From: Ichthyophis bannanicus
Taxonomy: Eukaryota; Chordata; Amphibia; Gymnophiona; Ichthyophiidae
Assembly: GCA_033557465.1 (NCBI GenBank)
Contig: CM066033.1
Coordinates: forward strand, 593,060,438-593,124,437
DNA length: 64,000 nt
Reading direction: 5' to 3'
Part shown: positions 33,483 to 43,412 of the stretch, one piece after another
Position numbering within the stretch: position 1 is the first letter of the stretch
Layout of the letters: each line of letters begins with the position of its first letter
Notes under the pieces: generated by a model
Told to the model about the DNA's origin: nothing
Seen by the model: the letters and a program-made list of their open reading frames with translations, nothing else
The model's database searches: none
Program-made: the position numbers and the translations under genes

Positions 33483-34934
33483 TTAGGTTGTTGGAGTGTC
33501 AGAGGCTGCGTGAGTGAGTTGAAGTGCGGGAGGTGGTTGTGTTAGGTTAGGGTGGGAGAAGTGAAGGCTGAACAAGTGATGCTTAAGAGCTTTTCTGAAT
33601 TGTGAGAGGTCTCCGATTGATCGGATATGAGGTGGGAGGTTATTCCAGCACCTCGGGGCATAGAATGTAAAGGCTCTATTCCTAGTTGTTTGAGTACATT
33701 TAGTAGACTCAACTAGTATAATCAGCGTATTGGCTCCTACTGACCTTCTCAGCCTGTTATTGGGGGTGATGGTGATGAGTGCAGAGAAGGATGAGGGTGA
33801 TAACCGGTTAATTGCTTTAAAAGATAGGAGTAGTGCCTTGTAGATGATTCTGCAGTGTAACGGTAGCCAATGTAGTTCCATAAGTATGGGCGTGATGTGA
33901 TCTCTTCTGGACATGCCGCAGAGAATGCGGGCTGCTGCATTCATCGCCATCTGCAGTGGATTGAGGGTGCTTTTGGGGAGACCGTGCAGAATGATGTTGG
34001 CATAATCGAAATGTGGAGTTACAAGCGTCTGGAATATTGTTCTGAAGTCGTCTGGGGCTAGTAGAGGTCTTAGGTGCCTTAAAGTCAGTATTTTATTGTA
34101 GATGGACTTGGTGGTATTCTTTATGTGTTCTCTGAAGTTGAGCTGTTGATCGACTGTGACACCCAGGTAGCGTATCACAGATTTACGTGGGAGCTCTGCA
34201 TCTCGCACCTTCAAGGTAGTGGGGGGAGAAAAGTTCTTGTTCTTGGTTATGAATAGGACCTCGGTTTTCTTAAAGTTTATGCGTAGATTCTGGGATAAGA
34301 GCCAGTCAGTGATTGTGTTGAAGCACTCTATTAGTGGGGAGAGGCCAGGGTGCATAATTTTGATTGGGGTGAACATCAAGACATCGTCTGCATAGATCAG
34401 GCTGGATATATTAAATGAGCGGATGATATCACAAATAGGTTGCATATATATGTTGAAAAGTAAAGCAGACAGGGAGGAGCCTTGGGGTACTCCCTGCTGT
34501 TGATGGAATGGTTCAGATGTTAAGGATCCTATCCGAACATGTTGCCAATGGTCAGCTAGATAGGATTTACACCATTCCCAGGCTAAGCCCTGAATTCCCT
34601 TTTCTTGGAGGCGGGAGAGGAGTTGCTCATGGTTCACAGAATCAAATGCGGCAGCAATATCGAGGAAGATGAATACAAACCCATTTTCAATTTTATCGAT
34701 ACCTCTGGATAAGGTGTTGGTAAGTACAGTGAGTAGAGTCTCTACACCATGGGATTCTCTGAAACCATGCTGGCATGGATCAAGAGGGGTTGATATGTCA
34801 ATGTGTTGCTGCAGCTGCATTTGAACCACCTTCTCGATAAGTCTGGCTAGAAGGGGTATGCTTGAGATCAGGCGATATGAGTCTGTCCTTATTGGGTCAA
34901 GTTTGTTGTTTTTCAGGAGAGGGCGTATAAACAT
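33483..34934 (-). pseudogene. L2 reverse transcriptase (DIRS D insertion)
   Basis: A 483-codon open frame covering the RT palm and C-terminal domain of L2 ORF2. Motifs in order: ISSIPLLARLIEKVVQ, CQHGFRESHGVETLL, FIFLDIAAAFDSVNHEQLL, GVPQGSSLSALLFNIYMQ, the catalytic LIYADDVLMFTP, VIRYLGVTVDQQLNF and CWNNLPPHIRSIGDLSQF near the end. It is open to its stop at 33483. Upstream codons are in another frame, so the full ORF is broken. The C-terminus is nearly the same as that of the fragment at 56396-56932, so both belong to one subfamily. Confidence 0.87.
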
Positions 34935-35399
34935 TTAAGAGTTGCTGGGAATGTTCCTGCTGCGAAAGAGAGCTTCATGATGTAGGATAGAGTTGGGCTG
35001 AGTTCTGCACGCATCGTTCTGATCCAGTAAGCAGGACATGGGTCATTTGGGGCTGTGGTGGTCTTAATAGTAGCAATAAGGTCGGCAATGTATTTCTCTG
35101 CTGGAAGGATGAAGTTTGTCAGCGGTGACTGTACTTGGGGAATGTGATTGGGTGTGGGACTTGGTGCCGCTTTTGTTTTAAGGATTTTAGATTGGAGGTA
35201 CTCGGTACAGGGCTGAGGCTGAATTGATACTGTCTGATTGGCGGAAGGTGCCTTGGCTAGGATTTAGCAATGCTAAAGAGGTCGCGTGGTTTATTTATCG
35301 AGCGGAGGAGGAGCTCCGTATAGTGTTCTCTCATTTTTTCAGATATTTTCTCACGGTGTTGGTTTAAGGTGTTTTTGTAAGTTATTTGGTCCAATATGG

Positions 35400-35674
35400 A
35401 ACGAGATCAACGCCATTTTCTTTCGTGCTTTCTTAGAAGCTGAAGAGATGATCGTAATTCAGCAGAGAACAAAGGGGCTGGTTTTCTGTTTCTTGGTGAT
35501 TTGGAGGAGGCTGGTGATTTATTTGAAGAAGGTAACTGCGAACAAGAATTCAGAGTAGTATTCCATCTGTTGATCATATCGTCGAGGCTTTGAGCAGGTT
35601 GACAGAGTGTTGGAAGGGCGTTGTTGATGAACTCATCCCTGTCTAGGGATTTGAAGCGGATTGTCATTCCTGAT
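35400..35674 (-). pseudogene. L2 ORF2 linker region, cut by DIRS E
   Basis: Encodes IRFKSLDRDEFINNALPTL and later APLFSAELRSSLQLLRKHER, the region between endonuclease and RT. The equivalent in the other L2 copy is at 21560-21816 (APWYSPDLTASLRQLRQLER). The frame is broken downstream near 35300. Confidence 0.75.
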
Positions 35675-35870
35675 AAGAGTAAATTAGACTTACCTGCTAA
35701 TTGTTGTTCCTTAAGGAACTCTAGTCCAGTCCCGGAAACGTAGAGTTGTCAACCTCCACCAGCAGCTTTGGAGACTGAAAGATGTCATCGTCGTGATGTC
35801 ACTGGAACAAATAGGCTAGATCCGCCCCCTTTCACCAGCACCTATTGACAAAGCAGACTCAGCAGAGCAA
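35675..35870. repeat. Right end and ITR of DIRS E
   Basis: The outer 48 bases include the 14-base perfect palindrome GTTCCTTAAGGAAC at 35705-35718. From 35725, 'cccggaaacgtagagttgtc' onward is an inverted copy of 41597-41718. Confidence 0.9.
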
Positions 35871-36232
35871 CAAATAAGTAGCTATTTCAAACAAAACAAT
35901 ACTGAACAGTATATACAGATAGAGAAAAACTCTAATGAACAAGACGGGGCCGCCCTAAAAGAACAGGCAGTGCCCCCTGGGGACTGAAGCACCAGAGCCC
36001 GGCGCACATCAGCCCATGCCGCATGCTGCAAAAACCTACAGAGACCCCCGCTGAGAGCGCCTCCCCTCCCTGCGCCTCGCAGAACGCCCTGACACTGAAA
36101 AAGTTTCCGTTTTCTTTTTTTTTTTTTTTTTGAATTTGGTATCTTCATCTATACGGGTTCAACAGCTGTCCAACCTCGCTTCCCTCGCGTCCTAAACTTC
36201 AGGCTGGTCTACCCCCAGAGAACGGGAGGGAT

Positions 36233-36345
36233 CCGGGACTGGACTAGAGTTCCTTAAGGAACAACAATTAGCAGGTAAGTCTAATTTACTCTTCCTTTGC
36301 GTCCCTCTAGTCCAGTCCCGAAAATGTAGAGGATGTAACAGAGCA
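36233..36345. repeat. ICR of DIRS E
   Basis: Carries the reverse complement of the right-end sequence ('ggaacaacaattagcagg', 'taagtctaatttact') fused at CTT to the reverse complement of the left-end sequence ('cctttgcgtccctctagtcc'). It is a copy of the joined ends. The palindrome GTTCCTTAAGGAAC recurs at about 36249-36262. Confidence 0.92.
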
Positions 36346-36352
36346 GTACATA

Positions 36353-37585
36353 TCAATGGGAGGGCCCTGAAACCCCAGCCTGAAGGACGGCTGACCCAAA
36401 ACGACCATCCCCGCGCGCCTGCACATCCAGGCGATAATGCCGAGCAAAAGAATGCAACGAGGACCAGGTCGCCGCCCTACAAATATCCGCTGCCGGAACC
36501 AGGCTGACTTCCGCCCACGACGCTGCCTGAGCTCTCGTGGAATGCGCCCGTAAACCGACCGGCACTTCCTTGCCTCTCAAAATATAGGCGGAAGCAATCG
36601 CCTCCTTCAACCATCTAGAGATGGAAGACTTCGCCGCCGCCTCGCCCTTCCTTGGGCCCCCGAAGGCGACAAAGAGCCGGTCCGACTTCCGGAAAGACGC
36701 CGTACGCCGGAGATACTTCTTGAGCACCCTCCGCACATCCAACCGATGCAAGCGACCACCCGCCTGAGCTCTCTGCTCCGCGGAAAAGACAGGCAGCGAC
36801 ACTACCTGATTAACATGGAAAGCGGACACCACCTTCGGTAGAAAGGCAGGAACCGTACGCAAAACCACCTTGTCTGCCGAGAAAGTCAAAAAAGGTTCCT
36901 GGCAAGACAGCGCCTGCAGCTCCGAAATCCTCCTGGCGGAACAAATCGCCACGAGGAACACCGTCTTGAGTGTCAAATCCTTAATCGAAGCCCTGCCCAA
37001 GGGCTCAAACGGCTCCCCGCTCAGGGCGTCCAAGACTACATTGAGATCCCACGGAGGAATAACAGAACGCCTCGGCGGTCTCAGCAGCAACACAGCCCGC
37101 AAGAAACGCCGAATATCGACATGCGCCGCTATCACCTGACCCTGAATCTTGCCACGAAAACAGGAGAGAGCTGCCAATTGCACCCGCAAGGAACTGGCCG
37201 AGAGCCCCTTCTCCATTCCCGCTTGTAAAAAGGAGAGGACGTGAGACACGGAAGCTCGCAAGGGGTTGAGAGACCGATCGGAACACCAGGCCTCAAACAC
37301 ACGCCAAACGCGTATATACGCTAGGGAAGTGGACCTCCGGCGCGAACGCAGCAGAGTGGCTACCACCGACGCCGAGTATCCCCGGGCCGTTAACCGCGCC
37401 CGTTCAAGAGCCAAGCCGTAAGCGAGAATCGACCCACCTGAGGCATCCGCAAGGGTACTTGAAGCAACAGGTCCTCCCGCAGCGGGAGCCGCCACGGAAC
37501 GTCGGCCACCAGCCGAACCAGATCCGCATACCACGGCCGTCTTGGCCAATCCGGCGCCACCAGCACCACCTGGCCCTTGTGCCAC
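36353..37585 (-). CDS. DIRS E tyrosine recombinase
   Basis: A 410-codon open frame for the integrating recombinase. The N-terminal part (about residues 55-170) is the core-binding domain with TSLAYIRVWRVFEAWCSDR. The catalytic domain has CSARRISELQALS (Arg I, near residue 218), LRAHSTRAQAASWA (His-x-x-Arg, near 345), DICRAATWSSLHSF and RHY (nucleophile Tyr, near 380). All four catalytic positions are present. It overlaps the end of the RT/RH/linker frame by about 195 bases in a different frame, so a frameshift, re-initiation or separate start is needed. The Met at 37585 is simply the first in frame. Confidence 0.9.
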   Translation of the reverse strand: MAQGPGGAGGAGLAKTAVVCGSGSAGGRRSVAAPAAGGPVASSTLADASGGSILAYGLALERARLTARGYSASVVATLLRSRRRSTSLAYIRVWRVFEAWCSDRSLNPLRASVSHVLSFLQAGMEKGLSASSLRVQLAALSCFRGKIQGQVIAAHVDIRRFLRAVLLLRPPRRSVIPPWDLNVVLDALSGEPFEPLGRASIKDLTLKTVFLVAICSARRISELQALSCQEPFLTFSADKVVLRTVPAFLPKVVSAFHVNQVVSLPVFSAEQRAQAGGRLHRLDVRRVLKKYLRRTASFRKSDRLFVAFGGPRKGEAAAKSSISRWLKEAIASAYILRGKEVPVGLRAHSTRAQAASWAEVSLVPAADICRAATWSSLHSFARHYRLDVQARGDGRFGSAVLQAGVSGPSH

Positions 37586-39540
37586 TCAATGCGCTGTATC
37601 ACCTTGCCGATCAGTGCCCAGGGAGGGAACACATACAGCAGACCCTCCGCGGGCCACCGTTGCGCCAAGGCATCCAGGCCCTCCGCCATCCACTCTTTCC
37701 GCCTGCTGAAGAAACGCTCCACCTTCGCCGACCTCAAGGTCGCTATGAGATCCATCACCGGAAGCCCCCAACGGCGCACAATCATCGCAAAGACGTCCGG
37801 GTGCAGAGCCCACTCCCCCGGATCCACTCAGCAGCGGCTCAGATAATCCGCTTCGACATTGTCGACTCCGGCGACGTGCTGAGCTGACAGGACCTGCAAG
37901 TTCTGTTCCGCCCAGGTCAGCAGCACCCACGCCTCCTCCTCCAGAGACGCACTGCCTGTGCCGCCTTGTCGATTTATATACGCCACCGTTGTCTCGTTGT
38001 CCGACAACACGCGCACCGCCGCTTGTCCCAGCACCTGCCGAAAAGCCAGCAGAGCCTGAAACACCGCTCGCATCTCCAAACGGTTGATGGACCAGAGTCT
38101 CTCCTCCTGCGACCAAGTCCCTTGCGCAAAGGAGCCTTCGAGATGAGCCCCCCATCCTGCGAGACTCGCATCGGTCGTGAGCAACCGCCAGTTCGGAGGC
38201 TCCAGAGGCACGCCCTGTGACAGGCTGTGGGGAAGTAACCACCACTGCCGGCTGTCCTTCACCACCGCCGGACAGGGCAGACACTGCGACAACGCATCCC
38301 TCTGATGAGACCACTGCCTGAGAAGAGCACTCTGTAACGGCCTCATGTGAGCCCTGGCCCACAACACCAAGTCTATCGTAGCCGCCATGGTGCCCAGCAA
38401 CTGCAGATACTGCCAAGCAGTCGGCGCCCGAAGCCCCAGAAACCGACGCACCAGATCTCTCAAGGCCTGCGCCCTTGCGCTGGGAAGAAAGACCCGGCCT
38501 GGCCGAGTCTCGAAGCGCGCTCCCAAGTACTCCAGAGTCTGAGAGGGTGTCAGCCGACTCTTCGCCCCGTTGACTACCCAACCGAGGCTTTCCAACAATT
38601 CCACCACCTGAGAGGTGGCTACCACACTCTCCTCTCTCGACTTCGCCCGAATCAACCAATCGTCCAGGTAAGGGTGCACCAGGATCCCCTCCCTGCGAAG
38701 AGCGGCCGCCACCACCACCATAATCTTTGTGAACGTCCGAGGAGCGGTCGCCAAACCGAAAGGCAACGCCCGGAACTGAAAATGTCCCATCGGTACCGCA
38801 AACCGCAGAAAGCGCTGATGTTCTCTCCGCACGGGGATATGCAGATAAGCCTCCGTCAGATCTAATGACGTCAAAAATTCCCCCGCACGAACCGCCGCAA
38901 TGACTGATCGCAACATTTCCATGCGGATGTGGGACACTCGAAGGCAACGATTTACCCTCTTGAGATCGAGAATCGGTCGAAAAGTACCCTCTTTTTTGGG
39001 AACCACGAAATAAATGGAGTATCGACCGGCGCCGCACTGGTCGACCGGCACGGGAACAACCGCCCGGAGCCGCTGAAGACGCCTTAAGGTGTCCGCAACC
39101 GCTCGCAGCTTCCGAGGGGCCCTGCAGGGGGAAAGAACAAAGGAATCTCCTACGGGACGCTGAAACTCTAGGGCATAGCCTTCCCGAATAACCTCCAAGA
39201 CCCACCGGTCCGAGGTAATCTGGACCCAGGCAGGGTAGAACTCCCGCAACCTGCCTCCCATGGGGACCTCGCCCACCTGGGTCCGCCTCATTTCATTGGG
39301 ACTTCTTGGCACCGGAGGGCTGGAAGGAACCAAAGCCCCTGCCCGCTCCTCGAAACCCTCGAAATGACTGACCATGCGTTGGAAACCTGCTCCGCTGCGA
39401 CTGCTGAAAACGAGGAGTGCGAAATCTACGAAAATCTCTCGAGAGGCCTCTAGACCCAGAAGTCCCTCGGGTCTGCTTCGGCCTATCCTCCGGGAGGCGC
39501 CCCCCTTTGGATTCTCCGAGGTCCTTAACCAACTTTTCAA
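37390..39540 (-). pseudogene. DIRS E reverse transcriptase-RNase H-linker, one in-frame TGA
   Basis: 570 codons from 39540 to a TGA at 37828-37830, then a further 145 codons in the same frame to 37390. RT: FVVPKKEGTFRPILDLKRVN, FLTSLDLTEAYLHIPV, LPFGLATAPRTFTKIM and the catalytic HPYLDDWLIRA. RNase H: TTDASLAGWG, NRLEMRAVFQ, VLSDNETTVAYIN and VDNVEADYLSR. The stop falls right after LSRC; the next codons (VDPGEWALHPDVF) correspond to the PHEW block of other copies. The linker follows, with VMDLIATLRSAKVERFF, LLYVFPPWALIGKVI and VVLVAPDWPRRPW, ending LTAWLLNGRG. Only the single TGA disables it. The frame overlaps gag by 248 bases. Confidence 0.92.
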
Positions 39541-40786
39541 GGTCTTCCCCGAAGAGAAGCTTACCCCGGAAAGGAAGCTTACTGAGTCTTGCCTTGGAGG
39601 AACTATCCGCCGACCAGTTACGGAGCCACAAATACCGGCGAGCGGCTACTACCGAAGCCATACATTTCGCCAGACCACGAATCAGATCATAATGAACATC
39701 GGACAGGTAAGCTGTGCCGGACTCCAGCCTAGCCACATCCGCCGTTTGGTCATCCGAGAGGGAGCCCTGAAGACGTTGAGACCAGCGCAAACAGCCTCTC
39801 GCCACCCACGCCCCCGCTATGGAGGCCTGCAGGGAAAGGGCACTCATATCAAACACCTGCTTCAGCAAGGTATCCAACTTCCTATCCTGCCCATTCTTTA
39901 AAGCAGCCGCTCCCTCCACTGGAATGGTGGTCTTTTTTGTGACCGCCGTCACCGCGGCATCCACCTTTGGAGAACGAAAAATCAGCTTATCCTGCTCAGA
40001 GAGCGGGTATAACCTGTCCAATGCTCTGGTCCCGCGCAACGCGGACTCCGGAGAGTCCCATTCCTCCTGAATCATATTCCGAAAGACTCTGTGAATAGGG
40101 AACACCCGCTGCGATGTGCGCACGGCCTGCAACAGAGGGTCCTCCAACGCCTCCTCGGAGGGCGTGGACCCCGCGGGCATGTTCAACACCTTTAGCGTCT
40201 CGGAAATCAACGCAGGCAGTTCCTCCCGCCGAAAAACGCGGACCACCCTACTCTGTTGCTCCTCCTCCAATAATTCACCATCTTCCAAGTCCACGTCTGA
40301 GGCCTCATCCTCTAGATCTTGCATCCCCAGGTCCTCCTCTAAAGGAGCTGGCGACTCCGGGTCCAAATCTTCCCGTCTCCTTTTAGGCAGCGCCACGTCC
40401 CCTTCGGGGAGACTGGACGACCGCCTCCTCTTACCCCTCGTAGGACTGGGGGAACGAAGCCCCCGGTCCGGCTGCAGCAAGGCGAACGCCTTCTGCATCA
40501 GAGAGAAAAATTCTGAAGGAAGCCCTGGCACCACTGTACCCTGGGACCCTTCTGGCAACGAAGGGACGCTGCCAGCGGAGGACGGGCCCGCTACCGGCTC
40601 CGACGCAGTCAAGGAGGGGGGGCCGGACCCCCTGCCGTCCGGAGAAGGCTCTCCCTGCTCTTTAGAGCCTTCCCCCAAGGACTTTTCCATGCCCATGGCC
40701 TCTAACGAACATGCCTTGCAAACGCCCGTGTCCAAAAGCTCTCCGCGCCTCACCCCACACACGAGGCAGCGTGGCTTGGCAGGCAT
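39293..40786 (-). CDS. DIRS E gag-like protein
   Basis: A complete 497-codon frame. The N-terminus has a Cys-pair motif (MPAKPRCLVCGVRRG, then VCKAC), a smaller relative of the zinc fingers in gag of A, B and D. A Pro/Ser/Gly-rich region, a basic KRRRSSS/KRRRED stretch and a strongly acidic run (about residues 145-180) follow. The conserved central half contains FPIHRVFRNMIQEEWDSPES and FRGKLLFGEDLEKLVKDLGE. The tail is rich in Arg/Phe/Gly/Gln (RFRTPRFQQSQRSRFPTHG), suggesting RNA binding. It would form the particle or ribonucleoprotein of the element; this is inferred from position and composition. There is no frame damage. Confidence 0.85.
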   Translation of the reverse strand: MPAKPRCLVCGVRRGELLDTGVCKACSLEAMGMEKSLGEGSKEQGEPSPDGRGSGPPSLTASEPVAGPSSAGSVPSLPEGSQGTVVPGLPSEFFSLMQKAFALLQPDRGLRSPSPTRGKRRRSSSLPEGDVALPKRRREDLDPESPAPLEEDLGMQDLEDEASDVDLEDGELLEEEQQSRVVRVFRREELPALISETLKVLNMPAGSTPSEEALEDPLLQAVRTSQRVFPIHRVFRNMIQEEWDSPESALRGTRALDRLYPLSEQDKLIFRSPKVDAAVTAVTKKTTIPVEGAAALKNGQDRKLDTLLKQVFDMSALSLQASIAGAWVARGCLRWSQRLQGSLSDDQTADVARLESGTAYLSDVHYDLIRGLAKCMASVVAARRYLWLRNWSADSSSKARLSKLPFRGKLLFGEDLEKLVKDLGESKGGRLPEDRPKQTRGTSGSRGLSRDFRRFRTPRFQQSQRSRFPTHGQSFRGFRGAGRGFGSFQPSGAKKSQ

Positions 40787-41733
40787 GGTCTAGAAACAGC
40801 GCTGTAATGTCAATAAAGAGGTCTGGACTAGCCCAAGGAGCAGCGATATTTTAAACGCGTTTTTTTTTTTTTTTTTTTTTTTTGCTGTAGTTAACTAAGC
40901 CCGCTCTAACTAGCTGCCCCCTGGCAATCGTTTGCAAAAACGAAGCTCCTAAGCCCTAAAAACTAACTTTGTAGGCAGAAAAACCGGCATCCAAAATGGC
41001 CGCCGCAACGTTCGCGGCGCCAAAAATCACGCGGCCAGGCCTCCCACACTCCTGTGAAGCTAGCAAAACTCTGCTCCGAGCGAATATTCACTCCCCCAAG
41101 GGACCCCCCAGGCCCAAAGTACTCACCACCACACCGGGAGGAAAGTGAGGAAGGGCAGCGCTGAACCCCTCAGAAGCACAGCCTTGCAAACGGCATCAGC
41201 TCCTGGAGAGACTGAAATCCCCTCTGGCTCCAAGTCCTGCCTGCTGCTGTCAGTCTCTACCATACTCTACCTGCTCCTCACCCTTTCAAGTGGGTTCGGG
41301 AGCAGGGAGTCAAGTGCAGGCACACTCTTGTGCAAATGCAATGCTCGTTTACATGCTGGGGCACAGAAGAAAAGAAGAGAGGGGAGGGGGGGAGAGGAGA
41401 GAGAGAAGGAGCAGAGAAAGGAAACAGCCCCAGCAGTACAGGATCTCTGTCAGCAGCAGCAGGCACCTAAAACAAAAGCAAGGTAAAGTAAAATAAAATA
41501 AAATCCTAGCACTAATCAAAGAAGTAAAGCTCTGCTTATTTGTTCCTCTGAGCCCAGTCCCGGGCTCAGAACCTCCAAGCTGCTTGGAGACTGAAAGTAC
41601 TGGTGAAAGGGGGCGGATCTAGCCTATTTGTACCAGTTACATCACGACAATGACATCTTTCAGTCTCCAAAGCTGCTGGTGGAGGTTGACAACTCTACGT
41701 TTCCGGGACTGGACTAGAGGGACGCAAAGGAAG
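40787..41733 (-). other. DIRS E 5' leader and left ITR
   Basis: Contains a poly(T) run on the plus strand (40859-40883), a purine-rich stretch at 41370-41425 and the ITR with 'ccgggactggactagaggga' near the outer end. A promoter for the minus-strand transcript would be expected here. I see no clear TATA box. Confidence 0.6.
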
Positions 41734-42430
41734 GCTGTATTTGTTTGGCTGGTAGGGATTTGATTTTGTTGGTAAGGGATTTGGAAGGAGATTACGTTGT
41801 GGTCTGATCATGGGACAGGAGTAAATAAAAGGTTGATATTGAGGCTTGATTCTGACTGGGGGGCAAAAATGAGGTCAAGAGCGTTTCCCTTGAGGTGTGT
41901 AGGAGAGTTCACCATCTGTGTATAACTGAGATCAGTCATAGCATCGAGGAAGGTGTTAGCGTAGGTGGGTTGTAGGGAAGCAAGGTTAAAGTCGCCGATC
42001 AACCAGTTAGGTTAACGTGGGCTTTCAGGGTTGCAAGCCAAGTCTATTATGTTAGAGATATCTTCTGAGGGGGGGAGTAGGGGCTCTGTAGATGAGATTT
42101 ATAATGATGTGCTTATTAGCTACAGACACTATGTACAAGTGCATGAGACTCGTAGAGGATAGTAGCTGGAACTGGAGATTAGTTCTTGCTAGAATGAAGA
42201 CTCCACCTCCTTTCCAGTTGGTTCTGTGACATGTGTGTATTGAATAGTCTGGAGGGATGAGTTGATTTATAATGACTGTGTCTGTGTCTGACAGCCAGGA
42301 TTGTGTGACCATAAGGATATCCAAGTTCAGATTAGTAATAAGATCAGTGATGGCTGGCCATTTTTGCGAACTGAACATGAGTTAATGAGAGCACACTTCA
42401 GGTTACTATGTAAGAGAGTGGATTCAGGCT
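41734..42430 (-). pseudogene. L2 endonuclease domain (5' part of the LINE in DIRS D)
   Basis: Blocks in order from the right: ALINSCSVRKNGQPSL (ordinarily LLNARSLRNK in L2), LNLDILMVTQSWLSDTD, GGGVFILARTNLQF and LIYRAPTPP. After a frameshift near 42010 come MIGDFNLASLQPTY and GNALDLIFAPQ (41808-42002). These are the apurinic-like endonuclease motifs (N..S, TE/TQ.W, Y.P, GDFN). Its start is fused in frame to the DIRS D YR remnant at about 42440-42530. Confidence 0.82.
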
Positions 42431-42530
42431 TAGGGCTATAAGTGTTATTAAGGGATACATAGAGTAGGTGTGATTGTCTGATATGGTGTGCATGTGGTGA
42501 TGTGTGATGGGAGCTGGTGTGATTGAGGTA

Positions 42531-43384
42531 TGAGGTATGTACCGAAGCCAAAGTAGCTGCTCGACAGATGTCGTCGATAGACACAGAGTGAAGATGAGCC
42601 ATAGAGGCTGCCATAGCTCTCACACTGTGAGCTGTGACATGGCCTTCAAGAGGAAGGTTTTTACTTTCATAGGCAAAAGATATATACTGTGTAATCCAGC
42701 TGGACAGTGTTCTTTTGGAGACTGGAAGTCCCAAATGACTAGGATCAACAGCAACAAAGAGTTGAGAAGACGTTCTATGTTGCTGTGTCCTTTGCAAGTA
42801 ATAGGCCAAAGCTCTTTTACAGTCCAAAGTATGAAGATTCCTTTCTGCATTTGAGGCATGAGGTCTTGGAAAGAATACAGGAAGGTAAACCACTTGGTTT
42901 AAATGAAAAGGCGACACCACCTTTGGCATAAAGTGTGGATGAATCCTAAGGACTACCTTATCATGATGGAACCTTGTATAAGGAGGATCAGCCAACGCTT
43001 GCAATTCACTGATGCGACGTGCTGATGTGATTGCAATAAGAAAGATGAGCTTCCAGGAAAGGAATTTCAAAGAGGTAGTGGCTAATGGTTCAAAGGGCGG
43101 TTTCATGAGCTGCCCAAGAACCAGATTTAAATCCCATGCCACCGGTGGTGGCTTAATGGGAGGCTTAGTCAAAAGAAGGCCTCTCATAAATTTCGCTATG
43201 AAAGGATGAGAGGAAATAGGTTGTCCATTTAGAGGCTTGAAAGAAGCTGCAATAGCACTCAAATGGACTCTCACTAAATTGGTCTTAAGCCCTGCATTTG
43301 ACAAATGAAGGAGATACTCCAGTAATGATTCCAGAGGTATCGCAAGAGGGTTAAGACCCTTCTGCGAGCACCATATGGTAAACA
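42531..43384 (-). pseudogene. DIRS D tyrosine recombinase, central segment
   Basis: Encodes SQKGLNPLAIPLESLLEYLL, LRGLLLTKPPIKPPP-type sequence, ITSARRISELQALADP (first catalytic Arg), HVTAHSVRAMAASMAHLHS (HxxR) and DICRAATLASVHTS. The L2 insertion cuts it before the catalytic Tyr, whose codons lie at 32923-33200. The right edge is cut by CR1-beta, and the missing N-terminus is at 48817-49067. Unlike DIRS A, the codon after DIC is CGA (Arg), not TGA. Confidence 0.87.
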
Positions 43385-43412
43385 ACCATCTGTTGTTAGG
43401 AAACGAAGGGTA

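Larger units (their letters stand above)
35675..41733 (-). mobile_element. DIRS retrotransposon E, nearly intact and probably young
   Basis: A GC-rich 6.06-kb element of a family distinct from A-D. ITRs at 35725-35853 and about 41597-41718; ICR at 36233-36345. Gag and YR frames are open, and RT/RH has one TGA. The edges share AAG: 'tgat-AAG-agtaaatt' on the left (35675-35677) and 'caaagg-AAG-gctg' on the right (41731-41733). The reverse complement of the ICR reads caaagg-AAG-agtaaatt, the exact end-to-end junction. The intact L2 target would be 'tgat-AAG-gctgtat'. This matches integration of a circular DIRS DNA by tyrosine recombinase without target duplication. Confidence 0.95.
33201..42530 (-). 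mobile_element. L2-clade LINE in DIRS D, split by DIRS E
   Basis: Segments 33201-35674 and 41734-42530, together about 3.3 kb and so near full length. The 3' tail (TTTA)n lies at 33201. The flanks TGAAGGTAT (33192-33200) and TGAGGTAT (42531-42538) look like a target duplication with one base changed. It sits in the YR gene of DIRS D, where DIRS A reads 'gctatgaaggtatgaac'. Confidence 0.88.

Noticed and set aside
38347..38865. 172-codon plus-strand frame within DIRS E
   Set aside because: Antisense to the well-supported RT/RH frame in GC-rich DNA; no recognisable domain.
40116..40793. 225-codon plus-strand frame opposite DIRS E gag
   Set aside because: Serine-rich antisense shadow of the gag frame with no family resemblance.
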